Assembly: GCA_914767715.1 (NCBI GenBank)
Contig: OU612069.1
Span: 5,828,001 to 5,892,000 of the forward strand
Source of the DNA: Membranipora membranacea
Taxonomy: Eukaryota; Bryozoa; Gymnolaemata; Cheilostomatida; Membraniporidae
Direction: 5' to 3'
DNA: 64,000 nucleotides
Of this stretch, positions 13,141-25,479 are shown piece by piece. Under the pieces are notes generated by a model that did not search any database, was not told the origin of the DNA, and saw only the letters and a list, made by a program, of their open reading frames with translations. The position numbers and the translations under genes were made by a program. How positions within the stretch are numbered: the stretch's first letter is position 1; the number at the start of each line of letters is the position of its first letter.

Positions 13141-16100
13141 ACTGAGTAATGATGCAAGTTATGCGATTCAATTGATCAGTTGATAGTGATATTTCACTCC
13201 ATCCATAAAAAAATATGGAACATTGACTAGCCTTTGCTTCTGACTGGTATAATTGTTATAAATTGTTACTCAATGCATCAAAGACAGATGTAATGACCTC
13301 ATCCTATTTCGATACTGATTTGATTTTCTCAAACTTATTTTTCAGGGCATGACCTTCAAGCGGTCTGACAAACTGAAACATAAATCAGTTTGGAAAAATG
13401 AGATAAAAGTATGAAAGTTAAATCCAATGTCAATGAGATTGAACGAAACCTAACCCAATCAGAGCAAGCTTTGAGAGAAATCGTAAGTTTTTGAATGGAA
13501 CGTTAGCTGCAGTCGTGTAGGCAGGGTAAATAAAACCAAAGATTGAATATTCCACTCCATTTCCTTGTTTCCCTAATTAATATATTTAAAAGAGATGCTT
13601 TAACATCAGGAATCTAAATTGACATAAACCTGAGACAAGACAAAGGCATATCAATTCCACCATCAAGTGGTTCCATTATTTATACCTCTCAACAGTTTTA
13701 AAATGTATATAAGTGATGATGAAATAATAGTTGAATTAAGGTTGTATCCCTAACCATGTGGATTCATAATTCTTAGGTGGACCTGTGGCCGTTATTTGAG
13801 ATTACTGTAATGTTGTAAGTGAGCACACCTAATTGAGCAGTTGAAGGCGATAATTCGGCTTTTATTCAAATTGTGTAGCCTGCTATATGGTCATAACCTT
13901 TGTTTGGGATACCACCATGGTTAAGATAATTGTGTATACATATTCGGTTCTAATTTATATCACATCGAAAACTTGTTGTAATAAATTGATACTAAATGCA
14001 TCAACGACAGACTTTATGACCTTGTCCTATTTCAATATTGATTTGATTTTCTCAAATTTTTTTTCAGGGAATGTCCTTCAAGCAGTCTGACAAACTAAAA
14101 CATAAAGCAATTTGGAGAAAAATGAGATAAACGTATGAAATTTAAATCCAATGTCAATGAGATTGAACGTAACCTAACCAAATCAGAGCAAACTTTGAGA
14201 GAAATCGTAAGTTATGAATGGAACGTAAGCTGCAGTCGTGTAGGCAGGGTAAATAAAACCAAAGATTGAATATTCCACTCCAATTCCTTATTGCTCTAAT
14301 AAATATAGTTGAAGTAGTCCTAAGAGTCGATAACAGATGCTTAAACATCATGAATCTAAATTGACATAAACCTGAGACAAGACAAATGTATATCGATTCC
14401 ACCATCAAGTGGTACCATTATTTATACCTCTGAACAGTTTTAAAATGAATACAAGGGATGATGAAATGATAGCTCAATTAAGGTTGTATCCCTAACCATG
14501 TGGATTCATAATTCTTAGGTGGACCTGTGGCCGTTTTTTGAGATTAATGTAATGTTGTATGTCCGGAAACCTAATTCAGCCAGTTGAAGGCGAGAATTTG
14601 GTTTATATTCAAATATTGTGTAGCTTGCTGTACGGTCATAACTTTTGTGTGTGATGCTACCATGTTTATGATAATTGTGTATACATTTTTCGTTTCTTGT
14701 TAGGATATATTTTCTTATTTACGTGTTCTGCGGCTAGCTGTGTACCAAACCTGTTTCTCGGTTTGTACCTATTTTTGAGAAGCCTAGGTGATGACTGTGA
14801 TATATAGAGTTGTTTCTTCTAAAATCTTTCATTCAAGTAGGTTTGAGCAGAGAGCAAGTGTCGTTATAAATGACATTAATTTTTGTGATGTTTTTATTAT
14901 GTTCTCTCAAGCAAAGTTTTACTTGTTTTACTTTTTCACTTGAGCTTTTGAGCAGGCAATCTGAGAGTAGCCACATCTTTGCGTCTTGATCTTGAATATA
15001 TTTCACAGAGCAAGAAGGTCCTAATTCATAATAAAAAAGCTAAAATCATTAATTTGGCTTGCACCATAAACAGAATCAAATTTATCCCTGTTGTCAGGGG
15101 AACACCACGGCCACTTGGATTTAATAAAAAATTGAAAAGTGATAAATGTATTACAGAATAGGTGCTCAATTAGTCTGTGTCGCAATTTCTTACAATTCAG
15201 ATGTTTCTGTCCAGTGACAAGCAATGTATTATAAGTAACACCAAACAATACTTAATAACTCTGTCGAGGTATGTAGGCCTATTACCATACAATACAATTC
15301 ATTTAATATATGTGTGTTACCCACTCATTACGAAGTGCAGTGAAGTGAAAAAGGTATGTTTGTCATCTAACATGTCAGCTCTTTGTTGTTTGATTTCAAT
15401 CAAATTTTGAATGCAGTACATGCTTGGCACTTTTACTCTGAATAATATAAGAAAATATGACTGTGTATACAGAAGCTTACTATATCAGCCGAATGATTAC
15501 TGAAAATAACACGAAGGCTCTCAAAAATGATTGATCATACTAATCTGTGACTTCCACTTGTACAAAGACAGCCAGAGCTTGACAGTTGTATCATCACAAA
15601 ATGCAGCGGTGTTTCTTATATCAATTAGTCATTGATATACAGGCAGCTGAATAGGGTGCTATATTGTGGATTTAAGGTTGATTGTATGATGAGACAGATC
15701 TTGACGAAAAACTTCCTGAGAAATTTATCCCCCTTGGTTTACAAGATATTGCCAATTTTCTACCTCAACAGGTATTTTTCAATTAATCCTTATTAATAAA
15801 TGTTTTATTGGGCTTCGTGAAATATTAATAGAAAGAAAACAGGATTAACACGGAATCGCTGGTTGCCGAGAAATTTGCATGTGAAGATTTTTCATGCGAA
15901 AGTTTGCAAGATCACTTTGCAGGGAGGGTAAGCCAACGACTAACTGAGTACTAAATTGTGAGTTACTTGCAACAGGGTCAACTGGTACCAAGTTGCAGTA
16001 CACCTCCCATCTCTACAAATTCAATAAAGATTTAGCTCGATTTGATTTTGATTCAGGCATAAACTGATTTTGGCCGACAACTGTAATGTAAAATGATGAG

Positions 16101-17058
16101 TTATTGGTTTTTTTTCAGATATCACTTTTGTTGTGGCAGCTCATGCCTGCCCATTTAATTGTTGATTGTTTTATTCCTTTGATAATTTCCAAATCAAGTT
16201 TTACCTAAAACACGCCTTCAAGACCCAGTTAATTTATTAATTTGTAAGGCCCCGTTGGAGGGAGGGGGGGGGGGGGGGCTTACAGTGCCTCTGTCAAACC
16301 AAAAAAGCTTTATCTCTTTCACCCTAAAGTTTATTTGGTGTTCCACTGCATTGCACAGGATAGTCAGCGATGACAGGATCACATCTGAAAGCTAAAAATC
16401 CCTCCTGATTTGGAAGCCCTAACCTGAGCAACCCTGATTATCACAATAAACAACATTTTAAATAATTTATATTTAGATATGTTTATATTTAATCTTAGCA
16501 ATCTAAGAAGTTGTACCCATTTCGTATTTTCTTAAAAATTAGTAATTGATAGATCATTGAACTGAAGAAGTTCTAAGTTGAATTCCTTGTTGAAAAGGAT
16601 GTCGAATAACTCCATTTTAGTAAAAAAGTTTTCGTACTTGATAGTTATCGGCTAAATTGTAGTAATTGCTACGGGATAATACACCCTAGGCATTTGTACT
16701 TTTGAACTTAATATAACTAAGTGGTGTTGGAAATCTCAGATTATCTTAATCTTCACCAGAAAGTGATGAAGTAATGGAATCATTTGCCCATAATCAAGTT
16801 ATTGATGTTGCTAAACTGGTTTGGCAGATCAAGCAATATTTATCAAGCTGGTCTACATAACCATACAGAGCAGCACCAACCTTCCTTGCACTAATTAACA
16901 ACAGTCCAAGGCTGTGAATATCATCCATAAACACTATTGATTTGATGACTGCTGGCCTGATTCATACCTGGGGTGTATTGCTATGTAGGCGAATTGAGCT
17001 TTTCAATCCAAAAATATTTCTTGCCAAAGTTATTGTTATTATTATAATTACAAAATTA
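13140..17058. repeat. Mosaic of blocks E, A, E, A, B and C
   Basis: E (13150) and partial A (13500-13970), E (13980) and full A (14215-15110), B (15111-16200), then C (from about 16220, with a run of G at about 16262-16279). The E-A pair is present twice in tandem, showing a local duplication of about 0.8-1 kb. No coding signal. Confidence 0.65.
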
Positions 17059-17318
17059 GGTAAATTCGCGACCTTGGTATATATATTAAATTATCAATAA
17101 ATAATCAATGGAAATCCAATTTTCATTGGGAAATCCAACTGAATCCAACTTGAATTCAAGTTGTCTCCCTATTACCAATGGAATATAATTCTAAGTTTCA
17201 TGTCAATATCATCAAAAATCCGTATACCTAATCATAAAGTCTATTCAGTTGGATTTCCCCATGAAAATGATTATAATTAATGATTATTTAATATAGATAC
17301 CAAGGTCGCGAAGTTACC
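17059..17318. mobile_element. 260-bp MITE with TA duplication
   Basis: Ends read GGTAAATTCGCGACCTTGGT and the inverse of GGTAACTTCGCGACCTTGGT. Inverted similarity extends about 70-80 bp inward (to GGAAATCCAACTGAAT). TA flanks both ends (17057-17058, 17319-17320), suggesting a Tc1/mariner-type non-autonomous element. Homologous block C copies at about 1800 and 48245 lack it, providing empty sites. No coding capacity. Confidence 0.85.
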
Positions 17319-17320
17319 TA

Positions 17321-20300
17321 TTATAGATTCACTTAGTTGTTTTTATAAATACAGGATATTTAAGTGAGAGATGTGGAGTGAAAGTCATCACACATATTTT
17401 GCTGAATTAATATAACAAAATATATTATTGTGATAAAATTATGGTTATTAAAGTACTGTACAACCATCGGTTAAAAACTGTGTCGTTCGCTTATTTAAGC
17501 CTGCATGGCAAGAATAAGTACAATTTTTAACAGCCTGGTAAGAGCGCTTGAATTTATAAGAACAGAATTCCTAATTTGGCAATACGTGGGCGTAGACTTA
17601 TACAGATAGTAGTTTGAACTTGATCTGTGCTGCTCAAAATTACTTATTATTATTATGATTTAATTTGATATTCATTGTTTATTTGAGCCAATTGTTACAT
17701 ATTGAATGAAATTATTTTCAGTTCCACAAACTATGAGCCAGCCTGCCAGCTTGTCCGACAATCAACAAAACTAATCAGGTGTTCATGACTGTGATAATAA
17801 TTAATTTCCCTTTTTGTTTGCGGTATATACTTTTGAGAAATAAACTGCTTTATTTCATCAAATTTAGAAAGTATAGCCTCATATCTAACTGTGCATTAAT
17901 ACAATGCTAAATCGTTGATTTTTATTTTTAAACACCCACCAGAGGTGTGGGGCTGATGGGATTCCAAACTGTCCACCTGTGTCCATGTGTCCTTTGCCCA
18001 TCTGTTGGACATATTTGACGGGACAACCTGTACTGAAAAGGCATAGGCAGATGAAAAACTTGTTTCAGTGGACACACAGTTTTACCTGGACAGATAGACC
18101 AAATTGAATGGCCAATTTTTTTTCAGCTCAATGACCTCCTCCCACTTGCTCTAAATTAAATGACATTGGCGGCGAAGCAATTTTGGACTGATCAATTTAA
18201 CAATTCACCCGGGAAAGAGGTATGTGTTGGGTATACCATGAATCGGCTACATTTTTATAGAAACAGAGGGGCAACAACAAATAACATAGTACACCACCTG
18301 TATTATTGAACCTTATCGGAACAGACCTAAATAGACCTAGATGAACATGCATGCAATGGCCACAAAGTAAATATTAAAAAACCGCTTAATTCATCCTTAT
18401 ATTAACTAATATGGCACTTATATGTACTTCGTGTGACTCGCCTATTAAGACAATAATAGGGGAATGAGTGACAAAACAGCAAACTGATCAGTTTAAACAT
18501 TGCTCCATCTCTAGCTCACATTTTGTGAGACTCACTTCTTTTTGCAATCACTGTTTAGGGAGCCCTAATCTGAGCAACCCTGATTGTCACAATGATCAAC
18601 ATTGAAAATGAATTATGGTGATCTATTGATAATATTAGTAAAATTAGTAATTGAAAGATCATTGAACTGAGGAAATTCAAAGTTTGATAGGCCAAATAAT
18701 CATTTAATCAGAAGCATTTCGCTCTATTTTTCAGTAACCAAGTTCTCTTATTCAATGGTAATCGGCTATATTGAGTTATTTTTACAGGATATTACATCCT
18801 TGGCATCGTAACTTTTATCATAATTTTACTTGATCGAGTTGAAAGTCTCAGATGATCACTATCAAAAAATTTGTCTTATTGACTTACTGTACAAACTATT
18901 TTTATTTTAAATTGGTAATGAGTGGATTTATTATCACATGAGGTGATGAGGACCAATTAATTTGCTAAATATAGTCTCATCATACTGCATTTTTGTTCTC
19001 TTCGATTTTCCTGCTAATAATGAAAAATAGATATAATTAATCAAAATAATATTATGCCTTATTGATAACTTCCCTCATACTAGGAAAGGTTGCTCCAACA
19101 CAATAAACTGATAATCATAAAAACGAAAATTTAAATAATAATAAAAATGATATAAATATTTTTATTATGTACACGTATCTTATTGGATTAGTAAGTATTG
19201 CCCCTCATGTTCATGGAAGAAGACAGCTCAATAGAGCGATCAAGATGGAAGGTCATTGATATAATATCTGATAGTTATTTTGTATCAAGTTTGCCCTGTA
19301 TACTGAACAAAGTTCGAAAAAGTTACTGTCCAGTAGATTTAGGATAGGATTGATGTATTCCATCCCATAGAAAGCTAAGTAAAGTAGATATTTCATGTCA
19401 GCTTGGAAAAGCTCCATTGGGGTATGTACTGAAATGCCGATAAACTGCAAACCCAACATTAGGAGCATAGAGCACCATTGAAAAGTGCTGCTTTACACTC
19501 TCAAGGATATGCTATATTATTTATAGATCAGTTTTAGAGAATTGACATCGGTTTTGTAATATTTCAGATAGTTTAAGTGACACATAATATTTTATCATTC
19601 ATTACACAATCCATTACACGAATCCATTACAACTCCTACCTCTTCCTAAGCTTGTTTGTTATTTCGCTTCACTTTTTGCGCATAAGATAAACAATTTTTT
19701 AACACCTCCATTTATATATAGAGGATTTAAAAACACTACCAAGTTCAATTTTCATGATAAACATTTACTTTTATATCATACAGACAATCTAAGATACAAA
19801 GTTTCTGCTACATAAAATTCTTTACCCTTACATTTGAGATCTAAAGAGAAGTTCAGTTCATTCAAAACTTTACTTTTCAACCATATATTATCGACTTGAC
19901 CAAAATCATTGATGATATTATTTCCCTTCTGTTTCTCTTTTTTTTGTTTTAAAAAAAATTGTTTTCTGGCACTGAGTGCAAAACATTTCGAATGAGATGA
20001 CTTTGGATGCCAATAAAAAGTATATATACCTAATTTAAATTCGGTAAATGGCAATTCAAATCTGTATGCAGCATTATTTTGAAGAGTATTTAGAAATCAT
20101 ATCATTTGCTGGTGTCTTGCTGACCATTGTTCCAGTATGTTGTTATACATTCCCAAAACACTATTTCCAAGGAGGTATCGAAACATTGCGGCAGCAGAAA
20201 TCATATCCCATTACACTCATGCTATTGGTTGAGAAGACAATCCAATGCTCTCATATTATTGGAATGAGAAATGTCACCATTTTGATGAGAGAAAGCACTG

Positions 20301-20384
20301 AACGTTGTGACAGTTTTATGAAAAAAGCATTACCACAATGCATCTCATTTTGAACATTATCGGTGGCTATGAGGTGGTTGTCAC
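17321..20384. repeat. End of block C, partial D, and unassigned flank
   Basis: Blocks C and D continue to about 18600. The duplicate of 8475-8830 lies at 19195-19550. The rest, including a 101-codon frame at 20048-20353 (MAIQICMQHYFEEYLEI...), shows no recognisable domain, and I do not call a gene. Confidence 0.5.
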
Positions 20385-22942
20385 AGCATTATAAAACAAA
20401 CTTCATGAGATGATCATAAAATAATGCTGTAGTGATTGAAGAACTGTGATGCTATAACATTTTTAAAAATGAATACTTTTTGATAGCATGATCATAACAT
20501 CATTAAAGTGCTAATTATAAGCTGCTTTTTTGCAAGTAACAGTGATGTATCCTGTCAATAATAATGTTTGACTAATACTTAGAACCAAGGATTCTGCCAT
20601 AACTGACACTGAACATTGTGAATACCATTCTGTATCCTATTAGACCATAACCCAATCCCATCATTTACACACCATGTAATACTTGGTAAATTTGTATGCA
20701 AAACGTTGTTACAATGTTCACCGTTTGCTGGGTTTTTGACCTTCATTTGTAACAAGAAGTCAAACAGTTTTTATGTTATGGAATAAAGGGATCACAAAAA
20801 TTCCCAGGGATCAATATATTATTAGCATTTATAAACTTGGATTGTTAGCTTTGTTATAGGTAAACTATAAAGAATAATCCCTTTTCTTTTATATCTACTG
20901 GTAGGAACATATAACAATTGTCTAAAACAAACTGCTCACATGGGTTTGTAAATAAAAGGCAATATCACCTTGTCTAGCATACTCTGCAAGTCCTCATCGA
21001 AAAGGTAATAAAACTGCCAACACAGGTCTCCAAAGTTTAAATCCACAGTTCTGCTTTTAAATTTTATCAATCGCAGTCACGTAGATATGTTGGTAGTTGG
21101 TTGTTTGACTGATCTAAATACAACAGCTTTATTTTCAGTTTTAACGCTTTGTATATTTGGTATTTATTGCAGGTCATTGCCATCATCTTAAGGGCAAATC
21201 CTCCTCCTGTACCATTTGAATATTTACAAACATATTCAACTGTCAACAAATAGTCCATTGAAATAATGAAAGTGAAAGATTTGAAAGAGTTCAACAGATT
21301 TGCCACCTCTATAAATGGGCTGCAATCATAGACTTGACTATAAACCTAGAAACTATATCGATATTGAGGCACTGAGGGACTTAATTGTGGGCAACGTCAG
21401 GTCATTGGAAGGTGTATAAGCAATGATGCTATCATTGATTTTCTGTCCACAATCCAGGTTTTTTGTTCAAAACTCGATCAATTTTGATCGGATTTTGAGT
21501 TCGAAAATCACAATAGATTAAGCAGCTTATCTCATTTACGATTTGGAACTCAGTGACTTATATATATTTTGTAGTCCAATAGCTGTAGGAATCATCATCT
21601 CCTTATTTGTATAAATATTTAAACTAGAGTTGTTACCCCACAAATTTGATATACATATAAAAAGTCTTTTGTTCTGCTAAACAAAATCCACAAAAAATTT
21701 AGAAGAATAGAAACAAAAGACAGTGGATATTCTAGCTTGTATCAACTGATGTGTCTTTTGATTGAAAGCCCAGCAGTTTTGATTTCGAAACCCTATACTA
21801 GAATTAAATGTAAATGCTAATTTCATGTATTCAATTTTGCCCTCAAATCGATTCCACACCGAGATATGGAAACAAAGTGATTTTGATTTAGAATTTCAAT
21901 GGGCAAAATATGTTGCTAAACTGAACTAATAGTAAGCAAAAGTAATGAATAAAAATTCATGCAGTAGCAGTGAATTTTTTTTCAATTGTACCTTTAATAA
22001 CATCCGAAAATTAACAAGTGTTATTATTAATCCACACAATTAAATTTCATTTTGATTCTGCAAGGGTTTGGTAGCTTTGGTAGCATTGTATGATATTTTT
22101 AAATATGCCTATCGTACACCATGCTCACTGAGCTAGAACTTTATCGACAGAGGACTTAGGAATAGGAGGTATAAAGTTTCCTTAGCAAAATTTTTTGAAT
22201 TGATGATAATCCAGAGTGGCAGCATTTCACTCAGGATGGTAGCATTAGAGCTGCGACAATTTAGTATCCAACAGTTTCCTCTATTCTTTTTTCTCTATGA
22301 TACTTTTGAATTTTTCGCCACAAGCTGGTATTGCTGGTATGTCGGGTAGATTCAGTAGTGAATTTGCCATAAGGGCTAGGGGACTTGACCCTACCAATTT
22401 TCAGTGTGTCAATTTTGAAAAACCTCTTGTTTTTAATTACCAGGTGCCCAGAGGGCCTCATTGTGAGATTAGTTGGAATTATGAATGGATTACGCTAGTT
22501 TACTTGGTGCAATAGCCAATTACCATGATTTTCCCCATTGACTGCCCGTAACAGACGATATCATCATGATATTCCTGTGACGTAGAAAAGATGTCTTTTA
22601 TATGTTCGTGCACTGTGCAAAATCAGTTCCTATTCAATGATTATACACTGGGCATAAGTCTGAATTATCATGTTTATACCTTCATTATTCCACTTTATAC
22701 AATGATTATACCACATTCCTGGCAAAATAATGCAACTATAATTATTCAATGTACTTCATCTATAATTTATACAATCATTATCCCGCATGGAATAAGCTCT
22801 GAATAGGAATCGATTTTGCACAGTGGTGCCTACAATCTGAGCAAATAACTATAGCCAACGTCGCTAGGCACTAATTTTCTTCATCCTTGATTTGGGTACA
22901 CCAATCTAAACATATTTACAATTAAGACCAATAAAACGATGG
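20385..22942. repeat. 2.3-2.6 kb duplication, copy 1
   Basis: Collinear with 61735-64000 (for example CATTATAAAACAAACTTCAT at both starts and TAATAAAACGATGG at both ends), with moderate divergence and small indels. Copy 1 has about 280 extra bases (22576-22856) that include an inverted-repeat element. No conserved reading frame was found across the two copies. Confidence 0.85.
22611..22825. mobile_element. 215-bp inverted-repeat element, MITE-like
   Basis: The ends begin CACTGTGCAAAATC on both strands and stay similar for about 30 bp (to TTCCTATTC). GTG flanks both ends and could be a 3-bp duplication. It lies within the segment missing from the paralogous copy at about 63914, but the missing segment is larger than the element, so the exact insertion is not proven. 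Confidence 0.6.
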
Positions 22943-23519
22943 TCTTTTATAAAAGACTCAGGAAATCAAATTTGAGTCCATAATTGCAAACAATTTGATA
23001 TGGTCTTCTACTATGTAGCCAATCTGCAGGAGTGAACTCTCACTGTAGGAGCCATTGAATATTCTCAGAGTTGACAATAACAGGATAATCCCATTTATCG
23101 AACCCACCATGCACAGACCATTTATAAGAGATTTTATAAAGGAACATTACACAGAACAATTTTAAATGTGTAAATACCTAGAGATAACAATCAGCCATCA
23201 CTCTATTGTTTCTTGGGGGATTAGGCATCACATCCATTGTAAATTCAATTTAAATGAAATTATTCTATGGAGACAGAAGTCACCTATACTTGTTTAGGTG
23301 AACAAACTCAGAGTAGTTCTCACAAGATGATGTCTCAATAACAAACCCAGGTGAAATCACCAAGCAGGTTTTATGGTTATGGTTAATCACATTGGGCCTG
23401 TTTGAAAACTGGCAATACACAGTATACAAAATATGTAAAATATTTGTATTTAAGTGTTAACAGCTGAGAAGAAATGTGTTTGCTGATCTGACAAAACACT
23501 TGAGTCTAGAAGTTTTGAA
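22943..23519. other. Unassigned flank, no gene seen
   Basis: AT-rich, apparently single-copy within the window. No frame, RNA gene or repeat of note. Confidence 0.4.
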
Positions 23520-23879
23520 ATGTTATAACAGAACGCAGTGGAATTGCTGTGTGTGCCCCTGTGCGATGTGAGATGGTTGAGATACAATGCTTGGATGCTG
23601 CTTGAATTTGCTACTCTGTGACAGGAATTGCGAGATATAGTTTCTGTTATCAGTGCTTATAGTGTTGCTTGATGTGTAAATTTGCTGTAAATTTATGATC
23701 TGGGGAAGATACTGAAACTTGGTGGCCTGAAGTTAGAAGAGGGATTCTCATGAGACTTGACAAGTTATCTTATAGGTATTAAAAAATTAAGAGTGTACTG
23801 TGATCACATTAACCCCCTTAATGTGTACTGAAATGACTTAGGTAAAATAATATATAAATCTGCCGGTCCCTGATTTAGA
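23520..23879. repeat. Block G, left part, interrupted by the Polinton
   Basis: Contains GTGGAATTGCTGTGTGTGCC and TTGAGATACAATGCTTGGAT. It continues on the far side of the Polinton from 41602. Uninterrupted copies are at about 51640-53100 and 60080-61060. Confidence 0.85.
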
Positions 23880-23885
23880 ATCCCA
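23880..23885. repeat. Target-site duplication, left copy (ATCCCA)
   Basis: ATCCCA immediately precedes the left TIR and is repeated exactly after the right TIR. The uninterrupted paralogous site at 60409-60414 has one ATCCCA in the context TTTTAGA-ATCCCA-ATATTTC, which confirms that the element duplicated six bases. Confidence 0.95.
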
Positions 23886-24015
23886 AGTAGTAAAAGTGGG
23901 AGCAGGTCGTTAGCCCGAACCCATTGAAACGAATGAGCGACTCGATCCCTTTTGTAACGTTCCTGGTGGAACGACTACTCATATTGTATGGGAGTTGTCA
24001 ATTTCTACTCTATCA
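23886..24015 (+). repeat. Polinton left terminal inverted repeat
   Basis: 130 bp matching the reverse complement of 41472-41601 with two substitutions (an A/G and a T/C). It begins AGTAGTAAAAGTGGGAGCAG. Homology to the right end stops sharply after TATCA at 24015. In Polintons the TIR end is the integrase substrate and probably the protein-primed replication origin; that role is family knowledge, not seen here. Confidence 0.96.
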
Positions 24016-24392
24016 TTTTGTATGGTGAGGATGGAAGTTTGTTTATGTAATTCTTTTTATGTATATTTATTCATGATAAATGAGATGCTTGTGTGGGTAA
24101 TGTGATTGATCACATTCACTGTTAGCTAGTGTTGTTGTAAATATTAATGAATTGAGTGTCAGTTTGTTTGTGAGGATAAATGTTCATTGGTACAGGGTAG
24201 AATGATAAATTGATATACAAAATGAGCAGCTGTATATATATGTTCATTGAAGTGTTAAAACAATTTCAATAAAAATCTGAGGACAATGCGGCAAAGACAA
24301 GGTTTTGAAATGAGATACATGCATAAAATCACATAAAATAACACGGGAATAAATGAATGCAAAGTTGACAGATTAGGCATCTGACATAGCCC
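24016..24392. other. Left-end non-coding interval of the Polinton
   Basis: 377 bp between the left TIR and the first small ORF. I see no protein-coding signal. A TATATATA run at 24233-24240, about 155 bp before the ATG at 24393, could be a promoter element, but AT-rich runs are common here, so support is weak. Confidence 0.4.
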
Positions 24393-24659
24393 ATGGAACA
24401 GATTGTACTAGTTTACATGTTACTGGTAGCAGGTGCAAGCATTCCTGATCTGACAAAATTGGCAACGCAATTTGTGAGTGCTCCCGTAGGCAGCAGGGTA
24501 ACAACGCCAGACTCATGCTATGACTTTGATGAGCATAAAGCTGATGAACATAACTTTGACACCCACCATTCCAACGCAAATTACGCTGCCCTGGATAAAA
24601 ACAACAAAAAAGTAGAAAAACAGATAAAAAAAATTAACAAAAAAAAGAAGAAAAAATGA
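24393..24659 (+). CDS. Small secreted or membrane-anchored lysine-tailed protein, hypothetical
   Basis: An 88-residue ORF from an ATG. The N-terminus (about residues 1-20, MEQIVLVYMLLVAGASIPDL) is hydrophobic and looks like a signal peptide or signal anchor. The middle is acidic and histidine-rich (DFDEHKADEHNFDTHHSNAN), and the end is strongly basic, finishing in a run of six lysines. I recognise no family. It is the first ORF inside the left TIR and converges with the minus-strand zinc-ribbon gene, its stop falling 18 bp from that gene's stop. This tidy boundary argues mildly for a real gene. The lysine tail comes from an A-rich tract, so part of the ORF could be chance. Confidence 0.4.
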   Translation: MEQIVLVYMLLVAGASIPDLTKLATQFVSAPVGSRVTTPDSCYDFDEHKADEHNFDTHHSNANYAALDKNNKKVEKQIKKINKKKKKK

Positions 24660-24677
24660 TTAGTTATCAATTAAAGA

Positions 24678-25293
24678 TTACAGACTGTCTTTAATTGCCA
24701 TTCGTCGTAGTTTTTGTCTCATATTTCTATCTAACTCTGCCTCTGCTGCTGCCAATTCCCTGAGTGTCGCTCTTGTTTTACGCACCAGATCCGATCTCAT
24801 AATTTTGAATCGATGTTGCAACCTCTTTACATCTACAACACAGAAGTTTGAGTTCACGTATTAATGACAATTGCCTTCAGGAATGTAATGAAAGTATCAC
24901 TACCTTCAGAAAACATCGATGGTTAGTGTACTGAATGTATGTACTTACGTTTGGCATCCATTATTGGCACTCTACTCTCACATGTCGGACAGTGAAAACT
25001 TTCAGCAGCAAATATTTCTTTTAATTCATCTGAAGTCTTTGCCGTCTGTCTCGTGAGGCACAGCTCCTCACCATTAGGAAACATTTCTTTGGCGCATTCT
25101 GTACAGGAACGAGTCTGCAACAAAAAACCCATGACTAGTTACCAAGCCAACATAGTATTCTGAGCAATGGAAATTCACATAAGCAATTTGTCAAGTCATA
25201 TACAACAAAGGTAAAAAAATTGAAACATAAAAAATATTATAATTATAGTAGGAAAAATAAAGCAAAGTACATGTGTATACTCACATGTTCCAT
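24678..25293 (-). CDS. Zinc-ribbon/RING-like protein, three exons, hypothetical
   Basis: Inferred spliced gene of 109 residues. Exon 1 is 25285-25293 (ATG GAA CAT, donor GTGAGT). Exon 2 is 24949-25114 (acceptor TTTTTTGTTGCAG, donor GTAAGT). Exon 3 is 24678-24832 (acceptor TGTTGTAG). Phases fit: intron 1 falls between codons, and the split codon at intron 2 is completed correctly. Exon 2 carries two cysteine pairs, SCTECAKE and HCPTCESRV, about 40 residues apart, a zinc-ribbon or treble-clef-like arrangement. Exon 3 encodes a basic, probably helical tail (QHRFKIMRSDLVRKTRATLR). An unspliced reading beginning MGFLLQ in the first intron is possible but would use intron sequence as its start. It is divergent from the 25480 ORF. 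Role unknown; DNA or RNA binding, or ubiquitin-related, are guesses. Confidence 0.65.
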
Positions 25294-25479
25294 AGTGATA
25301 AAAGTGTCCTATAATAGATCAAACAAATAGTCACTTTGGTAGTGTGTAAGTCCGTCTGTGTGTGTGTGTGCGTCCGTGAGTGAATTTGGTAAGCAGGCAA
25401 GCACTTAAATACCAGTGAACCAAGTGGTTATATATTACTCGGAAGATACCTATTCATATTAGTGTTTCCTAGGCAACCT
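25294..25479. promoter_or_regulatory. Divergent promoter interval
   Basis: 186 bp separate the divergent zinc-ribbon gene and the small membrane-protein cluster. The interval contains a short GT microsatellite near 25358-25372 and a TATATT motif near 25429-25434, about 50 bp before the ATG at 25480. Shared regulation of both directions is an inference from arrangement. Confidence 0.4.

Noticed and set aside
19253-19468. 71-codon hydrophobic minus-strand frame as a membrane-protein exon
   Set aside because: The paralogous copy at 8475-8830 has a premature stop, and similarity extends equally into non-coding sequence.
20048-20353. 101-codon frame as a gene
   Set aside because: No domain, splice context or second copy; composition is compatible with chance.
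22297-22515. 72-codon frame (MILLNFSPQAGIAG...)
   Set aside because: Lies in the duplicated 20385-22942 block; the second copy at about 63650 has indels that break the frame.
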